Assembly: GCA_026008535.1 (NCBI GenBank)
Contig: BRKX01000015.1
Span: forward strand, 21,225,501 to 21,289,500
Length of the DNA stretch: 64,000 nt
Direction: 5' to 3'
Source: Perilla frutescens
Lineage: Eukaryota; Streptophyta; Magnoliopsida; Lamiales; Lamiaceae
A model generated the notes under the pieces. The model worked only from the letters and a program-made list of their open reading frames with translations. It ran no database searches and was not told where the DNA came from. How positions within the stretch are numbered: the first letter of the stretch is position 1; every line of letters begins with the position of its first letter. Made by a program: the position numbers and the translations under genes. Positions 46,750-58,892 of the stretch are shown one piece after another.

Positions 46750-47871
46750 TTAAAATATAACATGATCCCCCATGTTCACATAAGAAATAAAAAAGAGAAA
46801 ATTTAAACGAGACGCAGACAAAAATAAAAAAAAATGAAACAGAAAATTAACAAAAATAAATAAATAAATAAATAAAAAGAAAGAACCGTCTTTTAATTGG
46901 GGGAATTGAAACTCGAATCCAACGTGATGAAAATAAGCCTTTAATGCAGCTTCAATTCGGTCCAAACGCTTAATCACATCATTAGGAGCTTGTGGAGAAA
47001 CAACGTTTTCTTGGGAAGAAATAGGAGCACCTGTAGAAAGAGAGAATTTCGCTCGAGTTTTTAACTTCCGACGTGCAAAAATATGGATTTCCTTCACTGT
47101 CAAGTTCTAGGTTTTTCATAGTTTGCAAACAACTTGTGTTGAAATATCTTGTCTTGAACAAAGAATCAGACACACACTCAGCGGACTTGAATGATTTCAA
47201 TTTAGATGTCAGTAAAGTAACAAAAGGCCCTAATGCAAGTCTCTAGTTTTATGAGAAACAATATGCCTAATATTAGCAGCAAGCATAAACCCAAAATTTA
47301 GTCGACGTTTCTGAATCATGGAACACAAAATGAATAACTCAGGAGTAGACACCACATTAGTTCCATCTTTTCTAGAAAAAATTGTATATGCAGTGAAACG
47401 ATGACAAAGTTGCAGCGCATGACCCTTAATTTCCCAAGACTTACTAACACCAGGATTGAAATTCTTAACATTAGATAAATCACACCACTTTGCATCCATA
47501 GAATCCTTAAAATTAATAGGAACTACACAATCTGCTCTTTTATATTCATCATTCCTCCAATCATTAGGTTGAACCATTCCCAAATAATAGTTGAATTCAT
47601 TGATAGACAACTCAAACACTTCACCCATCAATTGAAAACAAATCAGGCCCAGATTAGCCAAATTATAATGGGAAGGAATTTTGAAAGTAAAAGAAGCAAA
47701 AAATTCCAAGCATAGATCGAGATAGCATTAAGGAGGTACAGTTAACAGATTATTCCACCCAATATTAGCAAAATATTCAACCACTTGCTCTTCAACTTTT
47801 AATACACGTAGTAAATCAAAATCAAAAAGTTTGCTAGAACTGACCTTACGGAGTAGTAGTTACTCATATCG
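46750..47871 (-). pseudogene. Athila ORF1-like gene, 3' part
   Basis: The best-preserved ORF1 in the window. 47230-47709 encodes an EFFASFTFKIP start, a FELSINEFNYYLGM segment and CHRFTAYTIFSRKDGTNVVS-PELFILCSMIQ, closely matching the Arabidopsis retrotransposon ORF-1 family (PF03078), which lies between pol and the 3' LTR in Athila. A frame change near 47710 links it upstream to FDFDLLRVLKVEEQVVEYFANIGW, which reaches the solo LTR border at 47871. Downstream (46750-47103) is a short helical tail (VIKRLDRIEAALKAYF). Its role is unproven; an env-like function has been proposed for the family. Confidence 0.78.
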
Positions 47872-50800
47872 TGTAACAGCCACCCGGTCCCTTAAGCGGT
47901 CATTTTGATGGGGACGGGGTGTTAGGTGTAAAAGCCGAAGAAAATAGATAGATTAATTGAAAATCCAGGGGGGTATTTTTAGAATTAAACTAAGTTAGCA
48001 CCTCAAGAACTTAGGCAACTTAACTTTATGACTTGGAAGAACTATCGATTTCGACGAATCAACGGGGTCAAAGGGTTCAAACAAGTCAAAAGAACGCCAT
48101 ATCATAGGCCAATCGAAATTTAAACAGAATCCAAAGACAAACAGATAGGAATTCGACTTTATAACTAAGCAAGACTTCCTCGAAAGCCACAATGGCTAAG
48201 ACCCATAAAAAGGTCGGAGTCAAACAAATCATACTGTCCCATTCATAGGACCAAACCAGGAACTAACTTAAAACTTAACTTGAATGAACAGAATCATGTT
48301 TGAAAGAAAAAACCTCTTCGTAGGCGGACAATGATAACAAGCATGCAAGACTTATTTACAAGTCAACTGAAAATGAATAGATACCAGAATGCTCAACAGG
48401 TATGACTATTCAAATAACTCGGAATCAATAAAGGCATAGACGGGTATGTCAAAAGATCATGCTTCAACTTCTCAAGACTTTATTGATAACACGAATCATA
48501 GCAATTAAAACATGCTATTATCAAGAATCAAGTTACATATATCAAGACTAAATACTAACATCAGAGTACTTAGTAGAAACTTAGTGGAAGAAAATCATGT
48601 AACCATATAGAGCAACAAACTTGGAAACTCAAACTACTCAGACAACCCCACCAGCAGCACATCACCGGCCTCAGCATCTCAACCTGAAAATATTTGAAAA
48701 GGAAGGTATGAGCACTAATGTACTCAGTGGGGTTTTACGAGAAAACTCTTTAATAAACCTTGGAATATCCAATTATAAACTGACGGCATATGGAGAGCAA
48801 AACGCAAAAGCCCTCTCCATATCCGCAAAACCTTTTACTTCCTTTCTGGCGCCTTTCCTGGCTCAAATCTGTTGTCTACTGCACCCTTATGCCTTAGGAT
48901 GAGAGAGGGGTTACCTCAAGTATCCTCTGAGTATGCGAGGGAATTACCCAGCAGTGACTCCCTTTACTTTCAAATGTTCAACATTAGTGACACGAAGGTC
49001 ACGGCATGATAATGCAAATAAACTGTTCTTTGAGCTCGATAACCTGCTTACAACAGAAGCTATATCCTTCCTTAACCTCATTCCTTACTTAACCTTAACC
49101 TTCCTTCCTTAACTTCTTTTCTTACTTAACCTTCCTTACCTACTTGACTTAGCTAGCAATACCAAGCCTAGAGCAATCATCTAAAGCTAATTCTTAATTG
49201 AGCATGATCTCGGCCTACAAGGGATTTAACGCTACACTAACAAGGCAATCTTTAATCCTTAACTATACGAGCTTTAACAAAGCATAAACATTCAAATACG
49301 AGGAAATGAACACTGATAAACATCGATTGCAATAAAGCAATTCTAAACACCTCATGCTAGCATAAATTGTATATAAAAAATTCTAGCATACTAAATATAC
49401 TTGAGAGCTCACTTAACTTATAACAACTTCCTTAACCTTATCAAACTCAAATAACAATTCAACAATATCATGCATATAAATTCCTTTATTCATTTCCTTT
49501 CCTTGTACAGAGACTAAACAGGCAGAGCATAAAATATTTTAATTGGATATTTTCCTTGCCTTAACATGCTTCTAGAGCTTAATAGCTCAAACCTTATACT
49601 TGGTTTAAAACCACCCACCTCGATGACGAACACCTCAATAACGAGCACGTAGACGAAGCTACGAGCTAAAAATCCTTCATCGAGCTTCCTCGGGGTTCAC
49701 CTCATCTTTACGGAAGTCGATCAACGACTTGAAACCTTATTCGAGCTCCTAATAAGACATTGAAATGATATCTAAACTCTTGACCCTTAACTATAACTTA
49801 AAACATGAGAATTTAAACAATGAAGGCATCCGAAATTACCTAAAACGGGGACAGAAAATCCGACTCGAACGATCGAGATTCTGGATGATCGGCCACTACT
49901 TTGTCGTAGATCATCGAAAGAGCTTGTATTTGAGTACTCAAGGGCCCCATAGTTCCAACCGAGGTGAAAGTTATGGCCTCTGCACGAAAACGTGTCGGAG
50001 CTGCCGAACTAGCCCGCGCGCCCAAGCGCCGCGGCGCCCTTGCCCCCGCGGGTCTCCCTTGTCCCCGCGGCGCTCCTTGCCCCCACGGGGCTCCTTGCCC
50101 AGCCCCACGGCGCCCCCCGAGCCCCGCGGCGCCCCTCACTCCGCTCTCTCTCTCTCTCTCTCACTACAAAAATGGGGGTGAAGAAGGAATGAGAGAGAAA
50201 TAGGGAGGGGAGAGCTGCTATATATAGGGAAAAATATGGCTTCCTCGAGAAGCTTCAGCAGTGCAACAATACTGCTTTAAAAATATCGGGTTCGGTTAAA
50301 AGGCGCTTTATTCGATGTCGAGGTCCAAATGACCTCATTCACGAAATCTGAAAATATCGGGAGGTTCGTTGGCTCGAGTACTATTAAACCAACTTGACTC
50401 GGGATAAAGAATGAGTCATCTTGAAGGAAAACGAGAAAATATTCTCTTTTCAAAATTAAAGTTATTATTCCACACAAGGGACAAATAAAATTCCCGAGCG
50501 CTCAATTGTCCTCAAAATGAAAATCCGGGAACGCCAACGGATTCCTTGAGAAATTTTCTATAAGATAGGCTTGAAAGAATAAGGCTCAGGTCAACACACG
50601 AGATTTCGCAAATTTCTAACGAACGCACTCCTACGGAAAAACACTATTCATATCTTCTTTAAACGCGTTTTAAATCACCGGGAACTCAAACGACTTCAGA
50701 TTTAAAATCCGAAAGCACCGGCATGCTCCTTGGGTTAACGTCTTTCAAACATGATCAAAATCGGCTACAACTGAGCTCGGATCGAAATTCTCGAAAAGAC

Positions 50801-50934
50801 AATTTTACGAAAAATAAATCCTAAAATCGCAGCTTACAACCGAAACATCTTTATTATGCTCAAAAATCCTCTTAAAATTTTCTAATTAAAATTAGGAATT
50901 ACTTAATCATATTCTGAAAATTGGGGTTGTTACA
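47872..50934 (-). mobile_element. 3.06-kb solo LTR (Tekay/Del-type chromovirus)
   Basis: TGTAACAGCC...GGTTGTTACA flanked by a perfect 5-bp TSD, TATCG (47867-47871 and 50935-50939). No internal retrotransposon sequence is present, so it is a solo LTR. Minus orientation is indicated by CTATATATAG (about 50217-50227) followed on that strand by a pyrimidine-rich start region, and by CCCCACTGAGTACATTAGTG (about 48715), a phrase I associate with Tekay LTRs. It splits the Athila ORF1: the codons on either side read on into each other. A GC-rich patch at 49995-50140 is part of the LTR and is not a gene. Confidence 0.9.
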
Positions 50935-50939
50935 TATCG

Positions 50940-51410
50940 AACTCGATGAAGCGAGTCTGTAAAATCTGGTGGCTGAACTGGTGTTCTGCCCGGATGTGTG
51001 ACTGGAATTGTGGGCTTCAAAGCAACAGAGTTGGGCTTTATAGAATGAGCTCTGGCAATAGTGGGAGATGGGGGAGAAATCTCAGAGTCATCATTAGATA
51101 TGTGCGAAGGAATCGCACGCTGATCAGATTTGTCCTCTAAATCCTCAGCTGAAGATTGCGAATTGTCGCGTATTTTCTACAATATTCAACCTCTTACTGG
51201 CAGACATAGATAAAGAATTTGCTGGCGCATCGAGCATAGGCTGAATTTCTTCGACATTAGACACTTCGGCAAGTTTGTTCCTCTTCCTGTTGGAATCAGC
51301 AACAGCAGTAGCCGCACGAGTCCATCGCGCTGGTGGCGTAGATAACAGCGAGTCTTCATCACGGCGGCGTCGCTTGGATGGATTAACCACGTTACTAGCA
51401 CCTCAAGTTC
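50940..51410 (-). pseudogene. Athila ORF1-like gene, 5' part
   Basis: The N-terminal part of the ORF1 interrupted by the solo LTR. The minus-strand frame from 51390 (MVNPSKRRRRDEDSLLSTPPARW) is basic and Ser-rich, then breaks near 51145. Reading resumes in other frames toward 50940, where an RFIEFD-like segment meets the insertion. The basic start resembles that of other Athila ORF1 proteins, but the match is loose. Confidence 0.5.
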
Positions 51411-51884
51411 GCATTGTATCTATGAGGAGAAAAAAAATGGTAGAACACAAAAATTCTCTACCTTGAGAAGAATCAAAACACCCGCCTATAAGAAAGAAGG
51501 GAAAAAACGTGAGGGATTTGAACAATCAAACTTGATCCCTTAATTATAGGTAAGTGGATCCCACACCAATTATATTTAGGCCAAAAATAAATATTCCAAA
51601 GTTCTAAGCAAATTTAGCCTAATTGGTTTCATTTCCTTGCATATTTACGTATTCTCAAATTTTTTTTTCTTTTTTTTTAAATAAAATTAACATAAATTAA
51701 AATTTGCATAATAAAATAAAAAAATATATTTTTTTTGAAATAAAAATAAAATTAACATAAATTAAAATTTGAATAATAAAATAAAAAAAATGGTTTTTTT
51801 TAAAAATAAAAATAAAACGAACATAAATTAAAATTTGCAAAGTAAAATTAAAAATAAAAATAAAATAAAATTAAAAGCTGGGTT
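51411..51884. repeat. AT-rich, 63-bp imperfect tandem x3
   Basis: No gene is seen. ACATAAATTAAAATTTG recurs at about 51690, 51755 and 51822 with a period of roughly 63-67 bp, each followed by A- and T-runs. It lies between the minus-strand ORF1 start and the plus-strand protease fragment. Confidence 0.7.
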
Positions 51885-52137
51885 GAATGAGTTGTTATTT
51901 CCAGTTGATTTTTATATTTTGGATATGGGCATTTCAAATTCTAACACATCTGTTGTTTTGCTAGGCAGACCATTTATGAAAACTGCGAAGACCAAGATTG
52001 ATGTTGATAAAGGGCAATTGACCTGTGAATTTGATGGGGAAATCGTGACCTTTAATATTTTTGAAGCGATGAAATTTTCAGATGATAATGAACATGTTAA
52101 TCGTATTGATATTGTTACTATTTGGGTTAATTGTTAA
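51885..52137 (+). pseudogene. Athila-like retropepsin fragment
   Basis: Encodes NELLFPVDFYILDMGISN, VVLLGRPFMKTAKTKIDVDK, LTCEFDGEIVTFNIFEAMKF, the same protease segment as at 4030-4240, with many synonymous and some amino-acid differences. It lacks the DLGAS active site and ends at a stop beside a foldback element. It runs opposite to the adjacent ORF1. Confidence 0.8.
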
Positions 52138-52237
52138 ATAAATCACCACATTTACACCATTTTACAAATTAGACATCACGTTTAAATCTAGTTAATTATA
52201 ACACCACGTTTTAATTTATGTGGGATTAAACATCCCT

Positions 52238-52505
52238 AATTTTTTCGGGGAGCTAAGTATGACGTATTTGGTCTAAAAACCACGTTGGTAGCCACGTCAA
52301 CACACACGTGTAACAAATGACGTCGTTTTTGTTACGGTTTCTTCTTTTTTTGTTGATAAAATCACTTTTTATATAATTATTTATCTCTAAAATATAAAAT
52401 ATATTGAGAAAACTAACAAAACCGACGTCGCTCGTTACACGCGTGTGTTGATATGGCTACCAGTGTGGTTTTTAGACCAAATACGTGATACTTAACTCAT
52501 CGGAA
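52238..52505. mobile_element. Foldback (MITE-like) element
   Basis: AAGTATGACGTATTTGGTCT / TAAAAACCACGTTGGTAGCC at 52254-52295 is mirrored by GGCTACCAGTGTGGTTTTTAGACCAAATACG at 52458-52488. The arms continue through ACACACGTGTAACA and GACGTCG. Total about 268 bp with arms of about 75 bp. No TSD was identified. It separates the protease fragment from the integrase fragment. Confidence 0.75.
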
Positions 52506-52507
52506 AA

Positions 52508-53190
52508 TTGGGAAAGTTTGAATATTGGTATAACATTAATTATCATACCAGTTTAAAAGCCACACTCTTTCAGGCTTTGTATGGATTTTCACCACTTCAA
52601 TACTCACTACATAGTTATTTTACTTCAATGAATACGGAGGCTCAGGATCTGTTAGTTCAGAGGCAACAACTGCTCTTAGAGCTGAAGGTTAACCTATATG
52701 AGGCTCACAATAGGATGAAGGTTTATGCAGATCTCAAGCGAGTTGAGTGGGAGTTTGAAGTTGGTGACTATGTGTATCTAAAACTTCAACCCTTCCGATA
52801 GAGTTCAGTCACTCTTCGAAAGAATGTGAAGTTGTTTGCTAATAACTATGGACCCTACAAAATCAGTGAAAGAATGGGAAATGTTGCATATCGTCTAGAG
52901 TTACCTGAAGGGGCAAAAATTCACCATGTCTTCCATGTCTCGTTGCTGAAGAATGTGTTGGGCAGAAATGTGGTGCCGACTGAGACACTACCGGTGATCG
53001 ATGAAGAATGAATTTTTGCTATACTTTCAAGCCCTATCTTGGCAGAGAGGGTTATCCACCATCAAGGGGTCAAAGTGACCCAAGCTCTGGTCTTTTGGGG
53101 CAACTTTGGAAAAGAATTGATTTCATGAAAAGATACTAAATTTCTTGATAGTGTTGTCTGAAAGATTGATCCTTGTGGGCAAGGATCTTC
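52508..53190 (+). pseudogene. Chromovirus-type integrase C-terminal fragment
   Basis: Begins abruptly in the integrase (FEYWYNINYHTSLKATLFQALYG, matching the WYNTTYHTS...PF-ALYG end of the core). It continues through the GPY region (NNYGPYKISERMGNVAYRLELP, KIHHVFHVSLLKNVLG) into a degenerate chromodomain-like tail (VTQALVFWGNFGKEL, then DPCGQGSSKG). Several stops, including one at 52800. This domain order is that of Ty3 chromoviruses (Tekay/Del-Reina), unlike the Athila fragments nearby. Everything upstream of the integrase core end is lost. Confidence 0.82.
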
Positions 53191-54180
53191 AAAAGGGAGG
53201 CGTGTAATACCCACCCCAAGAAAATAAATGTAAAATATAAAGTAATGTAAAAATGTGGGTGAGTTGTCTGCTTTTTAAAATATAAGTATGTACTATCCAT
53301 TAAAAAAGTGTTAACATTAGATATTTAGGTTAACATGTGGTGCATTTAAAATGATCAATAATTATAAAAATTTAATTTACTAAATAATATAAAGAAATTA
53401 TTGTTTTCCTTGTGGAAAATGTTTTAATAATATTCAGATACACTGGGATTTAAACTTATGACACCAAAGAATCAAAATATAGTAAAATAAGTTCTTGCTC
53501 TGCTCACAGGTCATCATCCATGTATATACTTCTCAGAACTTGTCAAAACTCTAAGCATTCATGCATCGATGCACCACACGTTATCACTTTCACCTACAAT
53601 GCGTGAACTACATGAGCTAAAGCTCAGTAAGCAGAAATCATGCTTATGCATGTCCACTGATACTCACAATGCATATGCAATATGAAACACCGCCTCAAAT
53701 GTCAGGTGCTCATGAATAAAATTCTTTTTTATGTTATCTCAGAAGCATTTTCATCATTTAGGAACTTGGCTTTCTTCACCAGACACCAACATGAGTCATG
53801 AGCTCATAATATAATCAATATCAATTGGTCAAAATGTGATTAGTGCACTCATGTGGCTCATCCTCTTTGGACCCCAAGGGACACGCCCACTGTCTATTCC
53901 CTTTGATCCCACATGGAAGTCATCCCACTCGAGGCACAAATATACAACATAGAAGTCATCCCACATCAGCCACTCATCATCTCAAAGGTGCAGTCGAAGT
54001 GGACCATCCTCCCTGAACCCCAAGACACACCCCCCTTCATGTTCTCTTTGATCCCATATGGAAGTCATCCCACTCGAGGCACAAATATACAACACATCAC
54101 AGCATGGGCTGGTGGTGACCAATACCAAATAAAATATTTTTTCTCTCTAAAAACCATTTCATGTATGCAATTTCGATAAT
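53191..54180 (+). mobile_element. Polypurine tract and 3' LTR start of the chromovirus fragment
   Basis: AAAAGGGAGGCG (53191-53202) at the end of the integrase reading is immediately followed by TGTAATACCCACCCC, the usual junction of chromovirus pol, polypurine tract and LTR. The LTR end and TSD could not be placed. A 32-bp phrase (GAAGTCATCCCACTCGAGGC...) is present at 53916 and 54061, and partly at 53952, showing internal repetition. Confidence 0.6.
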
Positions 54181-54735
54181 ATCTACATGACGTACATGCA
54201 TATGTCCGTGCTCATATACAAGATATTCAATGCAACATAATAAAATATCACAAATATATCACATCACACAATCATACAATATAACACAATAATAAATAAT
54301 AAATAATAAACACATATAGTCAAATAATACTATGTTCATGCATTATAGTTGCAGATGGATTTCTATTTACCTCAGATTCCGAAGATTATAATATCAGAAA
54401 TCCTAGACCATGCACTTTCTCAATAAATTCTATTCAAAATAATAATAAATTAACAAATGTCAATATACAAAGTATCAATGGTAAAACTAATGTCATGCGG
54501 TTACATTTCTTTCAAATTTATCACCTAGTGCATCTCCTAAAATATTTCATTTCTATTTTCTTCTACACATTAACCATGCAGTACTTAAGTTTAATATGAA
54601 TTGGTATATATTTATTCATTAACCTAAGAAAGAATACAATTTTCAGAATAAAATGCATTTCAATTTGCATGTTTATTTTGCCTCTAACCATTTTTTACAC
54701 ACGCACACATATATATATACATATATATTTATTTA

Positions 54736-55946
54736 GGATATGGTTCAAATAGGGACTAGGTCTTAGTGTGAGAAATATGAACAAATATAATCCCTTAGAT
54801 TTGGATGAATTAATGGTTGAGATTTAAAAACTGGTTCACATGTAAATATGGTATTTTTGATATTCTTAAGGGCTACGGGTAATCAAGACTTTTTGATAAA
54901 ATCTGAAAATATTTATTTATATCAAAATATCATATCTTCCCTACATTACGATTTATATTTAGGTAAAGATCCACTATCCACGTAATCCACTACTCACCCA
55001 ATTAATGAGTCAATTTTTTTTCCTAAACGCTGCTCTCTGGGATTTTGTAGCAACATCTAGTCGACTGAGACAAATGCATATGAAGTGGAGTTGCATAGAT
55101 TTTTAAATTATTTTATACTAGCATTTTGGGTGATCAATTTCAGAAACAAACACGGGATTTCATTATGTCGGCGTGGTCATTGAGAATGGAAGATTCAGGT
55201 TTTGTATATTATTGTTCATCCATAATGTGCATGTGTTTGTATGTTAAAATAAGTTATTCATCACGATACTAAACGAAAAGGATTATGATTTTGTTATTTT
55301 TGTAGATTTTAATAAGTTTATTTCCGGAGATTTGAATAATTTGCAGTAGTTTAGTTTAAAAATAATAGGACTCACTATTAGCACAATTCATTGTTGGGAA
55401 AAAAATGTGTTTGAATGTTGTTTATCGCTATATCAAAAGCATTTAATATTTGTTTATTAAGCATTATGTATGACCTAGTTAAGCACTGTATATTCTATAT
55501 GTATGCGCATGTAGTATTGACTCAAGCAGGTTGTGTGGTTAATTTTTCACCCGGTGGCACGACCAAATTCTATATTCTCCAATGTGTCTTGCTTTGGTAG
55601 AGATATATTAGTTCTTACATAGACGAAAAATATACTTCGTAATGGATAAATATTATATTGTTCATTGCTAATTTTTTGATAGGCACGCAAACACAGTAAC
55701 TAATTCTTTGTAACAAATATATTGTTGCTTTTGAAGGTATATATTAATGATTGAAACCACAACATTTTATAAACTTCACTGCTTATATTTCACTGAAAAC
55801 TATGAAATGCATGAAGTTTGTAATATGAAAGCATTGAAAATATTGTTATTAAGCATTTAATCTCACCCTCCATCCTCAATATTTGTAAGGCTCAGATTTG
55901 ACCCTATTTCTCACATAGAGAGTAGTCCCTATTATAACCAACCCCC
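54736..55946. mobile_element. MULE-type element with 9-bp TSD
   Basis: Ends GGATATGGTTCAAATAGGGA (54736) and, inverted, GGGGGTTGGTTATAATAGGG (55946), continuing through GACTA...GTGTGAGAAATA. It is flanked by a perfect 9-bp duplication, ATTTATTTA (54727-54735 and 55947-55955), the TSD length of Mutator-like elements. The 1.21-kb interior has no transposase or recognised gene. Same termini as the 240-bp element at 15178. Confidence 0.88.
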
Positions 55947-55955
55947 ATTTATTTA

Positions 55956-56328
55956 ATACAACTATCTAATTTATTTATTTAACTACATCACTAAACCACT
56001 TAATTCCTTAGATATTAATGAATTAATACCGAAACATAAATTAACTCCATTACATACCATGAATATATAAAGTATTTAGTCCAAGACATAAAAAACCTAA
56101 ATTAATTATTCCATTGGTGATTAACTTCTCTAAATTTGAATTACAAATTTATACGATTAATCATGCTTCCAAATCAAGTGTGTGTGTGTGTGTGTGTGTA
56201 TAAACCAACATTTTTAATTATAAACAACATAAAAACTAATCGCTATTAAGATTAGAAATAGAGTGAAACAATAACCTGAATATGTGTTCTTCTCGTTCCC
56301 CTTCTTCTATTTTATTTTTGTTTTTCTA

Positions 56329-56375
<47 letters not shown>

Positions 56376-57056
56376 TTATACTTCACCATATTAACCTTAT
56401 TATTAATAATAATATTTAGTAAACTAATTGGCATTTGCCATGTATCTTGACTACGTGGAGAACATGCAACATATCTAATCTAATTTCATGCCAATTTGCA
56501 TGTAGTATAATTTTATAAGAAATCTCATCTCTTTACTAGTTCTTATCAAGATATATATATATATATATAATATTAATTAAACTAGAACATATATTATATA
56601 CATACACACACGTGTATTCATAATATAAATACATTTTATAAGAGTTTTATACTTATCACACTTCAAAAGGCCACATGTAAGTTTAAAAATATAAGTTGCA
56701 ATATTTATATACTTATTTAAGTTAATACTTCTAGAAATATAGATTGAACGCTTATTTTTTTTTAAGAAATATCTATTTAACACTTATCTTTTCTTGTTTA
56801 ATGCATGTATGTATGTATGTATAAATTTTGTGTGTATAAAATATTTATGCATACTAAGATACTACACACATATTATACTATATATATTATGTAAATTTTC
56901 TTTTAGGTTGATAAAACTTTACATCTAGAAGTCATTAATATATTTATTAAATAAATAAATAGGCAATTGGCATGTAAATAAGCACATGATACTTATATTA
57001 AAAGAACATCAAAATAACCATTGAATGGTGAGAGACCCGAGTATTACAAAGTGTAT
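55956..57056. other. AT-rich, non-coding
   Basis: No gene. (GT)n at 56178-56199 and a (TA)n run at 56331-56371. No polypurine tract was recognised before the LTR at 57057. Confidence 0.5.
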
Positions 57057-58892
57057 TGTCATGGACATTGCCGGTGTGGAAGGATCGGATGAAGAAGTTG
57101 GAATTAGGGTTCAAGCTGGGGAGGAGAAGGGGGAAAGATTAAATCTTGGACTACAGGAGAGTGTTAAGAAAGAAGTGAAATCCGGTACCCGTCCAGCGAA
57201 AATAGAACAGGCCAGAGCAAGTTAATTCTATGGGCCATGTGTTTTATTTTAATTCAGTGAAGGGCCCATGTGTTTAGCCCATTTATTTAATATTATGAAA
57301 TTACACACCCGTGTGAAAAGTATCTGTCTACACAACGTTCACTGTAAAGTCGCTGAATGTTTGAAAGATGTTCACAATAAAGTTCAAGAATGTTATTGTG
57401 TACGTTAAGATGATTGCAAAAAGTAAAGCACGCAGAGGTTTGGTAACCCTGTTCGATCAATCGATCTATGTCAAGGGGACTTGTCAAGTCCGTGGAAAAT
57501 AATTCACTACTCTGGTGTCACGTTTACTGAGGATTTTACACGCAGCTGACCTCCCGTCACTCGCCACCCTTTCTACCCTTACACCATTTTTTGTTGAATT
57601 AAATTGTGAGATACCCTCACAACCTAGATGTCTAACCTATCTAGTTTCCACAGAAAATTTCTCCCGAGACTCCTTTCGATAGTGTATGAATAAGTGTGTT
57701 TCAATATACGATGACTAGAACACTATTCTCTAGTCTAAGACACAACCGTAACTAAGTGGCTCAAAATAGTTAAAGCTCTTAAAACAATACTTGTGCAATG
57801 CTTCTGTTCGGTGTGTGTTTTGCACTCCTAACAAGTCTGTATCCCGGGCTATTTATAGATGAACAAGGATAGTCTAAAAATGGGAACAGATGGCCTAGTT
57901 TGATTCAGAAACAAATAAGGAAACTTTCCTTGTTTGGAACCGAGATCAAGTTCGGTCCATGTTAGGATTTTTTCTAATTTTAGAAATCTGCCTTTGACTT
58001 CAGTCTTGGTCTCTTCAGTTGAATATGGCAGCTCTAGATAGATCTCTGAATCTTCCCTTGGTTGTAATCCTTGAACAACTTCATCGATCTTGGAAGAATA
58101 ATCTAGACAAATGATGTTCATGTAGACGTTCACAGATGTTACTCTGAACATTATTGATCTTTGAGTCTTCTCTTCGATGCAGACGTTTATGTACTTTGCA
58201 ATGTACATTGTTGATCTTGAATCTTCACATCAGATAGCACAGCATAATCTTTTATATGTTCACAAGCTGACTTCAGGCTACCACTTAAGCTAGCTGGCAG
58301 TACTCAGCATGTCAAACAATTTCTGTTGTGGCACAATGCACAATAGTCTTATTCTTAACTCAATCCAAACCCCTTGCTTTGAGCTGTCTTCAGGAAGTTC
58401 AAATAACGTTCATGTACATTGAAATGAACGTTGTCCAGAACAGTGGTAATGTACTTGGAAAAACTAAATACTGAAGTGATTTATCAATTGCCATAAAGAT
58501 GAATAACAATGAATCACTTATAACAAGAGCAATGTAGAGCTCTTGATAAACAAACATAATGCAGTGACACCATTGAATCAATCTGAACCAAACTTCTATG
58601 ATTGGTGTCACGTATGGTACTAACATATTCTGTTTAACTTAGAGTTTGGATGTTATGACTTTTCCCTTATGGTCCCTTACTATATATTTGGAGATCATGA
58701 AATACAAACGTAAGAAAGAAATTACTCCAATCTATCTCTCATCTACTTCTTCTATTTACCTTTTTCAATTCTTCTCAACTTCCTCCATTTCTTAAGTTCA
58801 AGATTACATTTTTATTCATCAATATCACTATATCTTACAAGATAGGTAATAGAAAGAGCAAAAACCACAAAGACATATCAGAGTCCATAACA
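57057..58892 (+). mobile_element. 3' LTR of the outer Ty3 element, interrupted
   Basis: Partner of 42835-43335: TGTCATGGACATTGCC through GCCCATTTATTTAATATTA (57057-57295), then a 1.33-kb insertion, then TTTAACTTAGAGTTTGG through GTCCATAACA (58631-58892). The two LTRs differ at many sites (roughly one in ten by eye), so the outer element is old. In this copy the first 168 bp stay open as a frame (57025-57225) that is broken in the 5' LTR. It could be the tail of pol running into the LTR. Confidence 0.85.
57296..58625 (-). mobile_element. 1.33-kb solo LTR inside the 3' LTR
   Basis: TGAAATTACACACC...GTACTAACA with flanking TATTA (57291-57295) and TATTC (58626-58630), a 4-of-5 TSD. The host LTR copy at 43078 shows the empty site. 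Minus orientation is suggested by CTATAAATAG (about 57849-57858) placed mid-LTR and read on that strand. No internal region is present. A copia-type LTR is possible but the family is unknown. Confidence 0.8.

Noticed and set aside
49765..50203. GC-rich Pro/Arg ORFs
   Set aside because: They lie inside the TSD-bounded solo LTR, and all frames are open because of composition.
57025..57225. 66-residue ORF as a host gene
   Set aside because: Nearly all of it is in the first part of the 3' LTR and it is broken in the paired 5' LTR.
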